DNA of 64,000 nucleotides from Burkholderia sp. GAS332 (GTDB lineage Bacteria > Pseudomonadota > Gammaproteobacteria > Burkholderiales > Burkholderiaceae). Location: positions 2,542,001-2,606,000 of the forward strand of contig FSRV01000001.1 in NCBI GenBank assembly GCA_900142905.1, written 5' to 3'. Positions within the stretch are counted from its first letter, which is position 1; each line of letters begins with the position of its first letter. The position numbers were made by a program, and so were the translations under genes. The notes under the pieces were generated by a model. That model was not told the origin of the DNA. It ran no database searches and saw nothing but the letters and a program-made list of their open reading frames with translations. This document shows, piece after piece, positions 1 to 9,299 of this stretch.

Positions 1-696
1 GCGGCCAAGGCGATCGCCGGCGGTCATTTCGCCCGGAGCCTGGTGCCCGTCTATCATGATGACGGTACGCTTGCCCTTGACCACGAGGAGTATCCGCGAT
101 CGCAGACGACACTGGAGGGACTCGCCGGGCTGAAGCCGGCATTCGAGGCGCTTGCTGATGTGGCCGTCGACTCAACGGGTAAGACCTTTCGCCAGCTTAT
201 CAACGCCCGGTACGCCGGTCTGGACATCCAATTCGTGCATCACGCGGGCAACTCCTCCGGCGTGGTCGACGGCGCTGCGGCCCTATTGCTGGCGTCGCCG
301 TCTTATGCTGCCGCCCACGGGCTTAAGCCGCGTGGACGTATTGTTGCGGTGGCCAATATGGGCGATTGTCCTACGCTGATGCTGAATGCCCCGGTGCCCG
401 CGACCCGGAAGGTTCTCGCGAAGGCCGGGCTTACACTCGACGATATCGACCTGTTCGAGATCAACGAGGCCTTTGCCGTTGTCGCCGAGAAATTCATCCG
501 CGACCTCAAGCTCGACCGGGACAAGGTGAATGTGAATGGCGGTGCCATGGCGCTTGGCCACCCGATCGGTGCCACAGGCGCCATCCTTATCGGTACCATG
601 CTCGACGAACTCGAACGGCGAGACCTCCGTCGCGGTCTGGTCACCATGTGTGCTGCGGGCGGCATGGCACCGGCAATCATCATCGAGCGCCTCTGA
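1..696 (+). CDS. Thiolase (acetyl-CoA C-acyltransferase), C-terminal part, cut by window edge
   Basis: The reading frame is open from base 1, so the gene starts outside the window; about 231 of a usual ~390 residues are present. It carries the thiolase C-terminal signatures: NEAF, GHPIGATG with the catalytic His, and CAAGG with the acid/base Cys near the C-terminus. The nucleophilic Cys (around residue 89 in the family) lies upstream and cannot be checked. Thiolases split 3-ketoacyl-CoA with CoA in the last step of beta-oxidation, in the cytoplasm. The next gene downstream, on the same strand after about 300 bases, encodes a FadJ-like protein, the natural partner. It belongs to a different subgroup from the thiolase near 28 kb, which has CEGGG at the last motif. 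Family call is firm; substrate unknown. Confidence 0.93.
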   Translation, partial: AAKAIAGGHFARSLVPVYHDDGTLALDHEEYPRSQTTLEGLAGLKPAFEALADVAVDSTGKTFRQLINARYAGLDIQFVHHAGNSSGVVDGAAALLLASPSYAAAHGLKPRGRIVAVANMGDCPTLMLNAPVPATRKVLAKAGLTLDDIDLFEINEAFAVVAEKFIRDLKLDRDKVNVNGGAMALGHPIGATGAILIGTMLDELERRDLRRGLVTMCAAGGMAPAIIIERL

Positions 697-992
697 CGAG
701 GGCCCGGAGACCGCCGGATGTCTGGATCTCCAGTCGAGTACGAATAAGCCGCGCAGCCGCCGGTCCGACCTATACCCGTAATCTGACGCGGCGGATTGCG
801 AGGTTCGCGCTTGAAGTAAACGTTAGTAAGCAACTGGCGTTCAAGCGACACCTGCAACGCGTGACCGGTCTGAGTACCGATTTCTAAGTGGGGATGGCCG
901 CATTCAAGGAATAGTACACGCCCCGGTCCGGCTGCGCGAAGTGATCGACGACTCTTTGGATAAAGAGCGCGATTTTTATATATGGAGTACTA

Positions 993-3068
993 ATGGCTTT
1001 CATCAACGAAGTTATCGATCTGAGCCTGGAAGGCGACATAGCGGTCGTTTCAGTGAACTCGCCGCCGGTGAACGCACTGTCTGCCAAAGTGCGAGAGGGG
1101 CTATATGAGGCGTTTGTCAGCGCGAATGCTCATACGTCGGTGCGGGCGATTGTGCTCATCTGTGAGGGGAGGACCTTCATCGCCGGTGCGGATATTAGCG
1201 AGTTTGGTAAGCCCAGTGCTGGCCCCACGATTCGTGATATCCAGGACCTGCTGGAAGCTGCACCGAAGCCGGTGATCGCAGCGATCCACGGCACGGCCCT
1301 TGGCGGCGGGCTCGAGGTCGCACTGGCGGCGCACTACCGGGTGGCAACGAAAAACGCTAAGGCCGGACTTCCCGAGGTTAACATCGGGCTGGTGCCGGGG
1401 GCGGGCGGAACGCAGCGGCTGCCGCGGATCGTTGGTGTTGAAACGGCGCTCGATCTGGTGACGAGCGGCCGCCATGTGCCGGCACAAGAGGCGCAGCGCA
1501 TGGGCCTATTCGATCATCTGGTCGACGGCGACTTGCGCGGGGGCGCGATCGCGTTTGCAAGCTCGGTAGTGGCGGAAGGCAAGCCGCTGCTTCGCATTCG
1601 TGACAACAACGAGAAGCTCGACGCAGCAAAGAGCTACCCTGAAATCTTCGCCGAGTTTCGTAAGGCCAATGCCAAGCGCTTTCGAGGTTTTGACGCGCCC
1701 GAAGCCAATATCCAGGCCATTGAGGCGGCCGTCAACGAATCGTTCGAAGTGGCGATGGAGATCGAGCGCGGTCTGTTCCGCAAGCTAGTGGCCGGCACCC
1801 AGTCCGGTGCGCAAAGGCATGTATTCTTCGCGGAGCGTCAGGCATCCAAGATTCCGGAAGTGCCGGAGGACACTCCGACCCGTCCAATAAGGAAGGTCGG
1901 CATTGTAGGTGCAGGCACCATGGGAGGCGGCATTGCGATGAATTTCCTGAATGCCGGCCTGCCCGTGATAATCGTCGAGGCTGACCGGGGGGCCCTTGAT
2001 CGCGGCACTGCGACAATTCAGCGTAACTACGAAAACACCCTGAGCAAGGGTAAGCTGAGTCCGTCGGATGTTGCTGCCCGGATGGGCTTGCTGACCCCGT
2101 CCCTGCAGTTCGACGAGCTGGGCGACTGCGACTTGGTCATAGAGGCCGTCTTCGAGCGGATGGATATCAAAAAGGAGGTTTTTGAAAAGCTCGATGGCAT
2201 CGCCAAACCGGGCGCCATCCTGGCCTCCAATACCTCCTATCTTGACTTGGATGAAATTGCGGCCGCGACGTCTCGGCCGCAGGACGTGATCGGCCTGCAC
2301 TTTTTTTCACCGGCGAACGTCATGACGTTGCTGGAGGTGGTCCGGGGCAGCGCTACTGCAAAGGACGTAATCGCGAGCGCAATGACGCTGGGCAAGAAGA
2401 TTGGCAAGGTTCCGGTGCTGGTCGGCAATTGTCACGGTTTTGTAGGCAACCGGCTACTGGCCCAGCGACAGCGCGAGGTGCAGAAGTTGTTGCTGGAGGG
2501 CGCGAAACTCTGGGATATCGATCGCGTTATCTACGACTTCGGGATGCCGATGGGGCCGTTCGCCATGAGCGACCTCGCGGGCATCGACCTCGGACTTGAC
2601 CCGAACAACAAGACGCCGAACTCAGTGCGGGAGGTCCTCGTCCATTTGGGGCGGCGCGGTCAGAAAACTGGCGCTGGCTATTACGACTATGACGGCAACC
2701 GCAATCGATCGAACTCCGAGCTCGTCGAGCAGGTGGTTCGCGACTTTGCGGCCCAACGCGGCATCGCCCAACGGGAGATTAGCGATGAAGAGATCCTCGA
2801 ACGGTGCCTGTATCCGATGGTCAATGAAGGCGTAAAGATCCTTGAGGAAGGGATCGCGTTGCGAGCATCCGACATTGACGTCGTCTGGGTGAAGGGCTAC
2901 GGCTGGCCAGTGTATCGCGGCGGCCCGATGCATTGGGCAGAGCTGGTGGGGCTCAAAAGGATACTGGATCGCTTGCGCGAACTGCAGAAGATCCACGGCG
3001 ACGACTTCAAGCCGGCGCCGCTGCTCGAAAGGCTTGTGGCCGAGGGACGGGGATTCAAGACGCTCTAG
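993..3068 (+). CDS. Bifunctional enoyl-CoA hydratase / 3-hydroxyacyl-CoA dehydrogenase (FadB/FadJ type), intact
   Basis: The 691-residue protein has an N-terminal crotonase domain (about 1-190) and a C-terminal 3-hydroxyacyl-CoA dehydrogenase domain (about 300-690). Crotonase residues are in place: GTALGGGLE at 100-108 and [15 protein letters not shown] from 127. The dehydrogenase half keeps the NAD-binding GAGTMG loop at 306-311, SNTS at 412-415, catalytic His436 in HFFSPA, Glu448 and Asn486 in GNRLL. It hydrates 2-enoyl-CoA and oxidises the resulting 3-hydroxyacyl-CoA with NAD+. The ATG at 993 follows a GGAG and matches the start of the paralogue at 33219, which supports it. The length and domain order are those of the family. 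It probably works with the upstream thiolase. Compare the paralogue at 33219, in which the second active site has changed. Confidence 0.96.
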   Translation: MAFINEVIDLSLEGDIAVVSVNSPPVNALSAKVREGLYEAFVSANAHTSVRAIVLICEGRTFIAGADISEFGKPSAGPTIRDIQDLLEAAPKPVIAAIHGTALGGGLEVALAAHYRVATKNAKAGLPEVNIGLVPGAGGTQRLPRIVGVETALDLVTSGRHVPAQEAQRMGLFDHLVDGDLRGGAIAFASSVVAEGKPLLRIRDNNEKLDAAKSYPEIFAEFRKANAKRFRGFDAPEANIQAIEAAVNESFEVAMEIERGLFRKLVAGTQSGAQRHVFFAERQASKIPEVPEDTPTRPIRKVGIVGAGTMGGGIAMNFLNAGLPVIIVEADRGALDRGTATIQRNYENTLSKGKLSPSDVAARMGLLTPSLQFDELGDCDLVIEAVFERMDIKKEVFEKLDGIAKPGAILASNTSYLDLDEIAAATSRPQDVIGLHFFSPANVMTLLEVVRGSATAKDVIASAMTLGKKIGKVPVLVGNCHGFVGNRLLAQRQREVQKLLLEGAKLWDIDRVIYDFGMPMGPFAMSDLAGIDLGLDPNNKTPNSVREVLVHLGRRGQKTGAGYYDYDGNRNRSNSELVEQVVRDFAAQRGIAQREISDEEILERCLYPMVNEGVKILEEGIALRASDIDVVWVKGYGWPVYRGGPMHWAELVGLKRILDRLRELQKIHGDDFKPAPLLERLVAEGRGFKTL

Positions 3069-3214
3069 AAGGGCGACGCGCGCATGGACAATCCGCAGAG
3101 CGCGTCTCAAGCCGCTTTCAGGCATATCCAATCAATCTTGTACAACCAGAAGCTCGGACATAAGGCCGATTCCATGCATAACTGGCCGAAGACTGGTTGC
3201 GGAGGGTATTGCTG

Positions 3215-3454
3215 GTGTCCGTCGTGAATGTGATCGACCCCGAAGACTTGGTGTTTCCCGCCGTGTGGTGTCCGATATCGCCCGATATCCATCCGGCTTG
3301 GCGGGAACTTGACGCCCGAGCCTTGGCCTGGGCAGACCGTTTCGGGTTGTGCTCTGATCCGGTCCAGCGGGAGCGACTTGCACGAGCGTTGGCCGGCGAC
3401 CTGGCTAGCAGCGGCGCACCTTTCGCTGACTTAATAACTTCGTGGAGATGCTGA
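3215..3454 (+). pseudogene. N-terminal fragment of a class I terpene synthase-like protein
   Basis: A 79-residue frame starts at GTG 3215, eight bases after a GGAGGG. It resembles the N-terminus of bacterial class I terpene cyclases: a P-x-x-HP-AW segment followed by ALAWADRFGL and an R-rich helix ending in A-P. The frame stops before the metal-binding DDxxD region would appear, and family members are over 300 residues, so the piece cannot be a working cyclase. No continuation was recognised in the next 150 bases. Assignment rests on motif recall only. It could instead be a short unrelated protein, but the HP-AW...W-x-x-R-x-GL spacing is characteristic. Confidence 0.5.
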
Positions 3455-3601
3455 TGTAGGACCCGCAAACCTGAATACGTTTTACCCAAGGGGCGGCAGC
3501 TCAAGGCGCGGAAAGGATGACGTTACCATCTGGCATCTTCACCTTCGGCCGGCCACGACGCAAAGACCGGCTTCGACGGAGATTCAGCGCGCCGAATAGC
3601 G

Positions 3602-4639
3602 TCAGGCAGTCGGCGCTTGTATCACGACACCGTACCAGCCTAGCCCGCGGTAGCTTTCATACCCGGGTGTCAATGCGAAAGAGACTGTCCGCCCGTCCGA
3701 TAGTCTGTAAGATCCGCGTGGCTTTCCCTCAGTAGTGAGTCGGAATGGTTCGTTCAAAATTCCCTTTGCGTCAGAGCTTGCGATAATACGGAACGTCGAA
3801 TCCACGATCATGCAGCGGCTCCGTGCCCACTCGTCGTCGCTAAGGCGCACTCCGCGTACGACTGTGGATGACTGTGGTGTCCAGTCAAAAAAAATGATTA
3901 GAGCGCCCACTGGTTGACCATCAACTGCGCCCCGTTCACGAATTGCCGTGGCATAGGTCGCAACGTGTGCACCTCCTAACTGAGGGAGCGCTTCAACGTC
4001 CGCAGCTACGAAATCTGATCCCGACGCGGTTTTCATTGCGTCCATAAACCATCTGGCATTGGCGATATTTTTGCCGATGACAGGATAGGTGCCAGGGCGA
4101 CCGTTGGCCACCACAGTCCCTCCAGCGTCGACGATCCAGAGATCCAGATAGACGGTATAGCTATCCAGAATGACCGACAATCGACGGGAAGCATATTCTT
4201 GAGCCGCGGCATTTCGATTGGCTAGGCAGTCGACTACTGCCGAATCGGTGGCCCACCAACGGACGTCGCATGATCGCTCATACAGGTTCCGGTCGATGAT
4301 ATCGATCATGTTCAGCGCAAGATCGGTGCATCGCTGCCCCTCGTGTGAGTGCACGCGCTCAATCATGCCGTCAGCCAACTCCGTCAGTTTCGACAACGAA
4401 CCTGCGAGTTCCTTGTTGAGCACTGTCGTAATGTCTGAAATTCGTGTTGACACGTGCTTGACTTGGTTTGCCACGACGGCGAATCCCTTACCGGCATCGC
4501 CGGCACGCGCCGCCTCAATCAGGGCATTGAGCGCGAGAAACGTCGTTTCTCTATTGATGTCGTTAATATCTGATATTTTGCTCGTCGCGAGCTTTTTGAC
4601 TTGATGCGTAAGTTCAACAATTTCTTGGGGATTCGACAT
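3602..4639 (-). CDS. Soluble sensor: methyl-accepting signalling segment followed by Cache domain
   Basis: The start is set at the ATG at 4639 (MSNPQEIVEL); upstream in-frame residues look like non-coding translation. Residues about 1-75 match the tip of a chemoreceptor signalling domain, with the hallmark ALNALIEAARAGDAGKGFAVVA and then a V-K-HVSTRISDI coiled-coil stretch. Residues about 90-340 resemble a periplasmic-type Cache/PDC ligand-binding domain (SVILDSYTVYLDLWIVD, then NARWFMDAM and WYGVVIQAPTA at the end). No transmembrane helix is visible. The order is therefore reversed from a normal chemoreceptor, and the signalling part is short. The adjacent EAL gene on the same strand also carries a Cache-like region, so the pair may form one signalling unit. 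Ligand is unknown. Domain calls are solid; the functional role is inference. Confidence 0.8.
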   Translation of the reverse strand: MSNPQEIVELTHQVKKLATSKISDINDINRETTFLALNALIEAARAGDAGKGFAVVANQVKHVSTRISDITTVLNKELAGSLSKLTELADGMIERVHSHEGQRCTDLALNMIDIIDRNLYERSCDVRWWATDSAVVDCLANRNAAAQEYASRRLSVILDSYTVYLDLWIVDAGGTVVANGRPGTYPVIGKNIANARWFMDAMKTASGSDFVAADVEALPQLGGAHVATYATAIRERGAVDGQPVGALIIFFDWTPQSSTVVRGVRLSDDEWARSRCMIVDSTFRIIASSDAKGILNEPFRLTTEGKPRGSYRLSDGRTVSFALTPGYESYRGLGWYGVVIQAPTA

Positions 4640-4859
4640 TGGCTGCGCCTTGGAAGATGGCCTAACACCTATCCGACAATGCAAGGATCGGGCCTGTTGA
4701 CGTGGTGTCGGCTTGTACAGGTATGTTGTGAATTAGCCGCGTCGCTGCGCTCTACTGGAACAAACCACCTACAAGTTCGCGTATAGGGCTTCGGGGTGCT
4801 GAAAGTCGGTCGACAGCAGGCGAAAAACCGGAGTCATGGCGCAGCCGACGAACCTCCTG

Positions 4860-6149
4860 TCACCGATTCCAGCTCATCGCATTGCCGGCGTCATAGCCAC
4901 CGATCATGTTTTGCCAGTCGGTATCCGCGCACAATACCCACATTGATCCTCTGGCAGAGATCGCGATTGAAAAGGTGACACACGGGTGCTGCCCGTTGAT
5001 TGACAGATAGGGCTCGGAAATCTGCACCGTCCCCGGTTCGCTGATTGCATCACGAAAGTATGGACGCCTGTCCCAACAACCTCCCGACGTCACGGCCGTG
5101 GACCGGAACAGCTTTGACGCTGACGCGTAAGGCTGCATGGCTTTTATGTCGTCTCCGATCTGATAACCGTAACCGTCCAGCAAAAAGCAGCGGACTGTGC
5201 CCTGCAGGCGCACGAGGTGTTCAGTAGCATGAGGCAGATCGATGCCGGCGCAAAGCCTCTCCGCCGCTGTCTGCAAAGCGTCCGCGTAAGCTGACCGAAG
5301 CGTGGTCTTCGCGCGTTCATTCAGTTCGACGCGCGCTCGAAACATCTCAGATATCGAGTCCATGACTGCCCGACAAGACTCCTCATCCGCTTTGCCCGGA
5401 GCAGGGCGTGCAAAGTAAAATCCTTGGACGAAATCCGCATTGCATTCCATCGACAGAAGTGCTTCGGATTGCGTTTCGACGCCTTCGACGAGGACTAATG
5501 CGCCAGTTTCATGCAATAGCGAGACTAAGCGAGGCAACATGCGCGCAACGCGAGGCTCCTGAGCTGCCTGTGCGATGACACTGCGATCTAGTTTGACGAT
5601 ATCGGGTTGCAGTCGCCAGACTCGATCGATGTTCGAATGGCCTGCACCGAAGTCGTCCAGTGCTATGAGAAATCCATGCCGCCGGAATGACGCGATACCT
5701 TCGATTAGTCGCTCGAGATCCCCGTTCGGCGTTTCGAGAAGTTCTAGAACAATACGTTCGGGCATCAATTGCAAGCGACTTAAAGTGTTTTCGACGAGAC
5801 GGCGATAGGCATCCGAGGTGATGAAACTGGCCGGCCGGGTATTGAGAAAGAGCCGCTGATGCGCGTTCGCTATTCGCACGAAATTGGACACGTGTAACAA
5901 TTGAACACCCCGTTCGAGGTTGTTCCAACGTCCCCGCGCATTGGGGCGGTTCAACACCTTCAGCGGTTCAACGTCGTTGAGTGCTAGATCGTGTGCTCGG
6001 AGTAGAGCCTCGTAGCCGATCGGACGGTGGTGTGAAAAGCTGAAAATCGGTTGGAACACGCTCGAGAGAGTCAACTCACCGAATCGGGCGAAGGATGACT
6101 GGAGCGATGCGCCATTTTCGGAGAATTGCAGGAGGTCTGGAAGTTCCAA
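4860..6149 (-). CDS. EAL-domain cyclic-di-GMP phosphodiesterase with C-terminal Cache-like sensor
   Basis: The 429-residue protein starts with TTG at 6149; no better start exists near. Residues about 25-260 form an EAL domain: the signature appears as EALLR, followed by the LELLET glutamate, DDFGAGHS, the KLD lysine, EGVET and QGFYFARP. These metal-binding and catalytic positions are all present, so hydrolysis of c-di-GMP to pGpG is plausible. Residues about 280-425 contain a Cache-like segment (RRPYFRDAI, EPYLSINGQHPCVTFSIAI). The protein has no obvious signal peptide or membrane helix, so sensing would be cytoplasmic. Its neighbour at 3602 shares the Cache theme. Both lie among remnants and are unrelated in function to the surrounding beta-oxidation genes. 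Confidence 0.88.
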   Translation of the reverse strand: MELPDLLQFSENGASLQSSFARFGELTLSSVFQPIFSFSHHRPIGYEALLRAHDLALNDVEPLKVLNRPNARGRWNNLERGVQLLHVSNFVRIANAHQRLFLNTRPASFITSDAYRRLVENTLSRLQLMPERIVLELLETPNGDLERLIEGIASFRRHGFLIALDDFGAGHSNIDRVWRLQPDIVKLDRSVIAQAAQEPRVARMLPRLVSLLHETGALVLVEGVETQSEALLSMECNADFVQGFYFARPAPGKADEESCRAVMDSISEMFRARVELNERAKTTLRSAYADALQTAAERLCAGIDLPHATEHLVRLQGTVRCFLLDGYGYQIGDDIKAMQPYASASKLFRSTAVTSGGCWDRRPYFRDAISEPGTVQISEPYLSINGQHPCVTFSIAISARGSMWVLCADTDWQNMIGGYDAGNAMSWNR

Positions 6150-6509
6150 TTGGATACTCTCTAAGATGACGCGTCGTGTTGCGCATCGATGAGAACGCCG
6201 CAGCAGTGAACGCTATCTTCGGTTAGGGCAAGCGCACCACCTATACGCTTGTTCTATTCATTTGCAAGTCGCGACCAGACAGGCCTCGCGAGTCAATTCT
6301 TGGCTTGCGGCAAGCAATGCACTACTTGGAACTCGTCCGAGTTTCGGAGCGCTTTTCAACTTGACTCCTCCGACATGGTGACCCCGAAAGTTCGTTGGAC
6401 AAGGTTGCCGCTACTAGGTCTGTCCGACATCCACACCGTCCCAAGTTTGCATATTCATCTTCGTCGGGCCGTTCCAGTCGCCCTGAGTTTGGCACCGAGC
6501 GATCCAAGG
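6150..6509. other. Non-coding stretch between EAL gene and SDR remnants
   Basis: About 360 bases between the EAL gene and the SDR remnants. I see no credible gene, repeat or terminator. It should contain the promoter of the minus-strand EAL gene, but I could not place one with confidence. Confidence 0.4.
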
Positions 6510-6632
6510 CTTCGCCAGTCGCCGAAGTGACCTAGCCGAGCATCGGGATATCGAAGAATCCGGCGCAACTGTGCCAACACGGATCTTCCGATTAGCGAAG
6601 TCATGCGCGGCGATGAATGCCACGCCGACGAT
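6510..6632 (-). pseudogene. Internal fragment of an HSD10-like short-chain dehydrogenase
   Basis: On the minus strand this segment translates to NIVGVAFIAAHDFANRKIRV followed by GTVAP, which matches the region after the catalytic Lys in the SDRs at 26949 and 45025 ([20 protein letters not shown] then CSIAP). Neither the N-terminal NAD-binding half nor the catalytic Tyr is present. The matching C-terminal tail of the same family lies about 100 bases away on the opposite strand (6727-6802). This is debris from a third copy that was broken and partly inverted. Confidence 0.75.
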
Positions 6633-6726
6633 GTTGGGATTCAGTCCGGCATGGCACCTGAATTCCGATTCGCGCGAACCGCGCAAGACGCCGTGCTGGA
6701 TTCTGGGCATATGTCGAATCGTAGGA

Positions 6727-6802
6727 CCACACAATTGTCAGTCCGGTGCTAAACGGCGAGACGATACGCTCGGACGGCGCTCTGAGCATGGTGCCGCGCT
6801 AA
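6727..6802 (+). pseudogene. C-terminal tail of an HSD10-like short-chain dehydrogenase
   Basis: Plus-strand translation gives TIVSPVLNGETIRSDGAL then SMVPR and a stop. It aligns with the last ~25 residues of the SDRs at 26949 and 45025 ([19 protein letters not shown] then RMAPR). It is a 3' fragment only. Its orientation is opposite to the companion fragment at 6510-6632, showing that an inversion followed the duplication. Confidence 0.75.
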
Positions 6803-6835
6803 GGCGGGGGGGCCGAGCCTGTCCGTTAATCCCGT

Positions 6836-7705
6836 TTAGCGATATTCGGGGCCTTCCCACCAGGGATAGTAGTTGGGCATGTCGGCCGACACTCTGTCAT
6901 GGAATACTGCCGTCCACTTTTCAAGGAAGGAAGCGATGGCCTCTTGGGCGTCACAGCTTTGTAAGCGCGAGCCTAGGCCGCGGTTTTCGATGCGATGCGC
7001 TTCCATCGGATGGCCTAGCCCGCGCCAGAGCATCTCTCGCGTCATCGCAATCGATACCGGTGGCGTGTTGTCGGCGATCTCGCGCGCGTAGCCCATGGCC
7101 GGGGGCAATAAGTCGTCTGGCTCGTACACTGCCTTCACTAGACCCTCACTTTGAGCGATTTTTGCGTCGAATATGCTGCCGCTGAAGCACCATTCCAGCG
7201 CCGTCGCGATACCGACCAGCCGCGGTGGAAAATAGGACGAGGCGGCCTCCAGGACGATGCCCCGGCGGGCGAAAACGAAGCCAAACTTTGCGTTTCTGCT
7301 CGCCAGTCGCATGTCCATCGCGAGTGGCATCGTCGCACCAAAGCCTACGGCGGGGCCGTTGATGGCGGCGATCACCGGTTTCCGGCAGTTGAAGATGCGC
7401 AGCGTCACGAGCCCGCCGGGATCTCGTGTGACTTCATGCAATTCGTCGGGCCGCCTGTCAGGTGAGCGAGGCGAATCCGCAGTCGCCGCCGACCTAAGAG
7501 ACTGGACTTCGATTCCGGCCCAAAAGGCTCGGCCACTACCGGTGACGATGACGGCACGGATTTGATCGTCGGCATCGACTCCGTCGAAGGCTTCGATCAG
7601 CTCGTTGAACATCTCGGCATTGGCTGCGTTTAGCTTTTCCGGCCGGTTGAGGGTCACCGTTGCGATCCCGCGGGCGACCTCGAAGCGGATGGTCTTGAAC
7701 GGCAT
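6836..7705 (-). CDS. Enoyl-CoA hydratase/isomerase family protein
   Basis: The start is the ATG at 7705 (MPFKTIRFEVARG); the longer in-frame extension upstream does not look like protein. The 289-residue product is a single-domain crotonase: it has NRPEKLNA, the oxyanion-hole region KPVIAAINGPAVGFGA, and a FARRGIVLEAASSYFPPRLVG segment in the place of the catalytic loop. In classical hydratases the first catalytic Glu sits in a PE pair that is here RR, while a Glu in GIVLE and another in ALEW are kept. Members of this variant are annotated as enoyl-CoA hydratases. It would hydrate or isomerise a 2-enoyl-CoA. It lies directly downstream of the racemase gene on the same strand (about 210 bases apart), so the two are probably co-transcribed. 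Confidence 0.88.
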   Translation of the reverse strand: MPFKTIRFEVARGIATVTLNRPEKLNAANAEMFNELIEAFDGVDADDQIRAVIVTGSGRAFWAGIEVQSLRSAATADSPRSPDRRPDELHEVTRDPGGLVTLRIFNCRKPVIAAINGPAVGFGATMPLAMDMRLASRNAKFGFVFARRGIVLEAASSYFPPRLVGIATALEWCFSGSIFDAKIAQSEGLVKAVYEPDDLLPPAMGYAREIADNTPPVSIAMTREMLWRGLGHPMEAHRIENRGLGSRLQSCDAQEAIASFLEKWTAVFHDRVSADMPNYYPWWEGPEYR

Positions 7706-7919
7706 TGGACAAATCCTAGTTGTGAGCAGCGGCGCCGGCAATATGAACAACACGGCTTTGGAAGCGTCCAGGTCATGGATCGCCAACCTATCGAGTTGAC
7801 TCTCCACCCGCTTGCGCACCGTTTTGACATGATCGGGCGAGCCCAATAAAGCGCCAGCCGCAGATCGACCGGTCGATGCTGGCGATGCGGTAACTAGAGT
7901 CGCTGCGGGCCGAAACGGG

Positions 7920-9053
7920 TCATGAAATGATCCCTCCCGAAACGAGCTCCTCAATCCGGGGTGTGGAAATGCCCCAGTCGCGCAAGGTCTCCCTTGTTCC
8001 TTGGCCGGCGGTACAGGGGCCTAACCGGATGGTGGACGGTGTTGCAGAAAAGCGTGGTGCCGGTGCGGGCGTGGTCACACCGTCCAATTCTATGAAGGTC
8101 TGGCGGGCGATATTGTGAGGATGATGTGGTGCTTCGCGCAGCGAGAGAACAGGCGCGAAGCATACATCGGTGCCCTCCATGAGGGCGCACCATTCATCCC
8201 TGGTTTTCGTGCGAAAGATGGCAGCCAAGGTCTGCTTCATCTCCGGCCAGGCGGAACGTTCCATCTGCGGCTGTGACATTAGTTCGGTTGCGCCAGACTT
8301 TTCGAGCAGCAGTGAGTAGAACTGGGGCTCTATGGAGCCCACGGAGATCCAGTGTCCGTCGGAGCACTGATAGGTGTCGTAGAACGGGGCACCGCCATCT
8401 AGCAAGTTGATGCCCCGCTGATCGACCCATCGCTTTCCGGCTAGCAAGCTGTAGCACAGCGTCAACAGATAGGCCGTGCCATCCGTCATGGCAGCGTCGA
8501 CGACTTGGCCCACCCCGGTGGAGCGTGCATGGATGAGGCCGGCTAACAGGCCCGAAATCAAGAACATTGCGCCGCCACCATAGTCGCCAACCAGGTTCAG
8601 CGGTGGGACCGGCTTGTCCGTTGTACCAAACGAATGGAGCGCGCCAGTCAGGGCGATGTAGTTGATATCGTGTCCAGCCGCCTGGTTCAGGGGGCCGAAT
8701 TGACCCCAGCCCGTCATCCGCCCGTAGACCAGTTTCGGATTTCTTACAAGCATGATTTCAGGTCCAAGTCCCAGCCGTTCCATCACTCCCGGACGACCCC
8801 CTTCGATGACGATATCGGCGGAGGTGCAGAGCTCTAGGCAGAGTGCAACGGCGACTGCATCCTTCAGGTCGAGAGTGATTGTGCGACGTCCACGCAAGTC
8901 GATCCGATCGGGAGTCGGGTCCTTTGCACCTGGGCGTTCGATGCGAATGACGTCGGCCCCCATATCGGAGAGCATCATTGCTGCAAATGGCGCCGGGCCA
9001 ATACCTGCGAATTCAAGCACCTTTACGCCAGAGAGTGGACCACTGACTGTCAT
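7920..9053 (-). CDS. Alpha-methylacyl-CoA racemase (CaiB/BaiF family III CoA-transferase fold)
   Basis: The ATG at 9053 is preceded by AGGAGAAGG, which decides the start and gives 377 residues. The sequence contains the racemase-specific GWGQFGPLNQAAGHDINYIA block. The three active-site residues known for alpha-methylacyl-CoA racemase fall at expected places: His128 in GHDIN, Asp157 in VGDYGG and Glu242 in SIEPQFY. The enzyme epimerises (2R)- and (2S)-2-methylacyl-CoA, needed before acyl-CoA dehydrogenation of methyl-branched chains such as isoprenoids and steroid side chains. The crotonase gene at 6836 follows on the same strand. A decayed second copy lies at 14090-14377. The alternative, a formyl- or carnitine-type CoA-transferase, is unlikely given the His/Asp/Glu set. 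Confidence 0.93.
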   Translation of the reverse strand: MTVSGPLSGVKVLEFAGIGPAPFAAMMLSDMGADVIRIERPGAKDPTPDRIDLRGRRTITLDLKDAVAVALCLELCTSADIVIEGGRPGVMERLGLGPEIMLVRNPKLVYGRMTGWGQFGPLNQAAGHDINYIALTGALHSFGTTDKPVPPLNLVGDYGGGAMFLISGLLAGLIHARSTGVGQVVDAAMTDGTAYLLTLCYSLLAGKRWVDQRGINLLDGGAPFYDTYQCSDGHWISVGSIEPQFYSLLLEKSGATELMSQPQMERSAWPEMKQTLAAIFRTKTRDEWCALMEGTDVCFAPVLSLREAPHHPHNIARQTFIELDGVTTPAPAPRFSATPSTIRLGPCTAGQGTRETLRDWGISTPRIEELVSGGIIS

Positions 9054-9299
9054 TTTCCTTCTCCTGTTAGTTCTTCCGGGCGACGGCCTGATAGCCTGCA
9101 TCGAAAAGATACCGTATTGTCAGGTGCATTGTCTATAAGGTATGGTTTATATGTGCCGGCTCGACTGCTGCAAGGGAGAGGAGAAGATAGGCATGATGAC
9201 ACGCCCTTGTCGAAATGCCATGATGGATGCATGGCCGGAGATTAGTACCAGAAGTCACGCCGCGGACTGGCGTGTGGAATCCGCTTTCGGGTTCCCGTC

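Noticed and set aside
6571..7185. Plus-strand 204-codon frame over the crotonase gene end
   Set aside because: It overlaps SDR debris and the antisense of the crotonase gene; its translation has no family resemblance.
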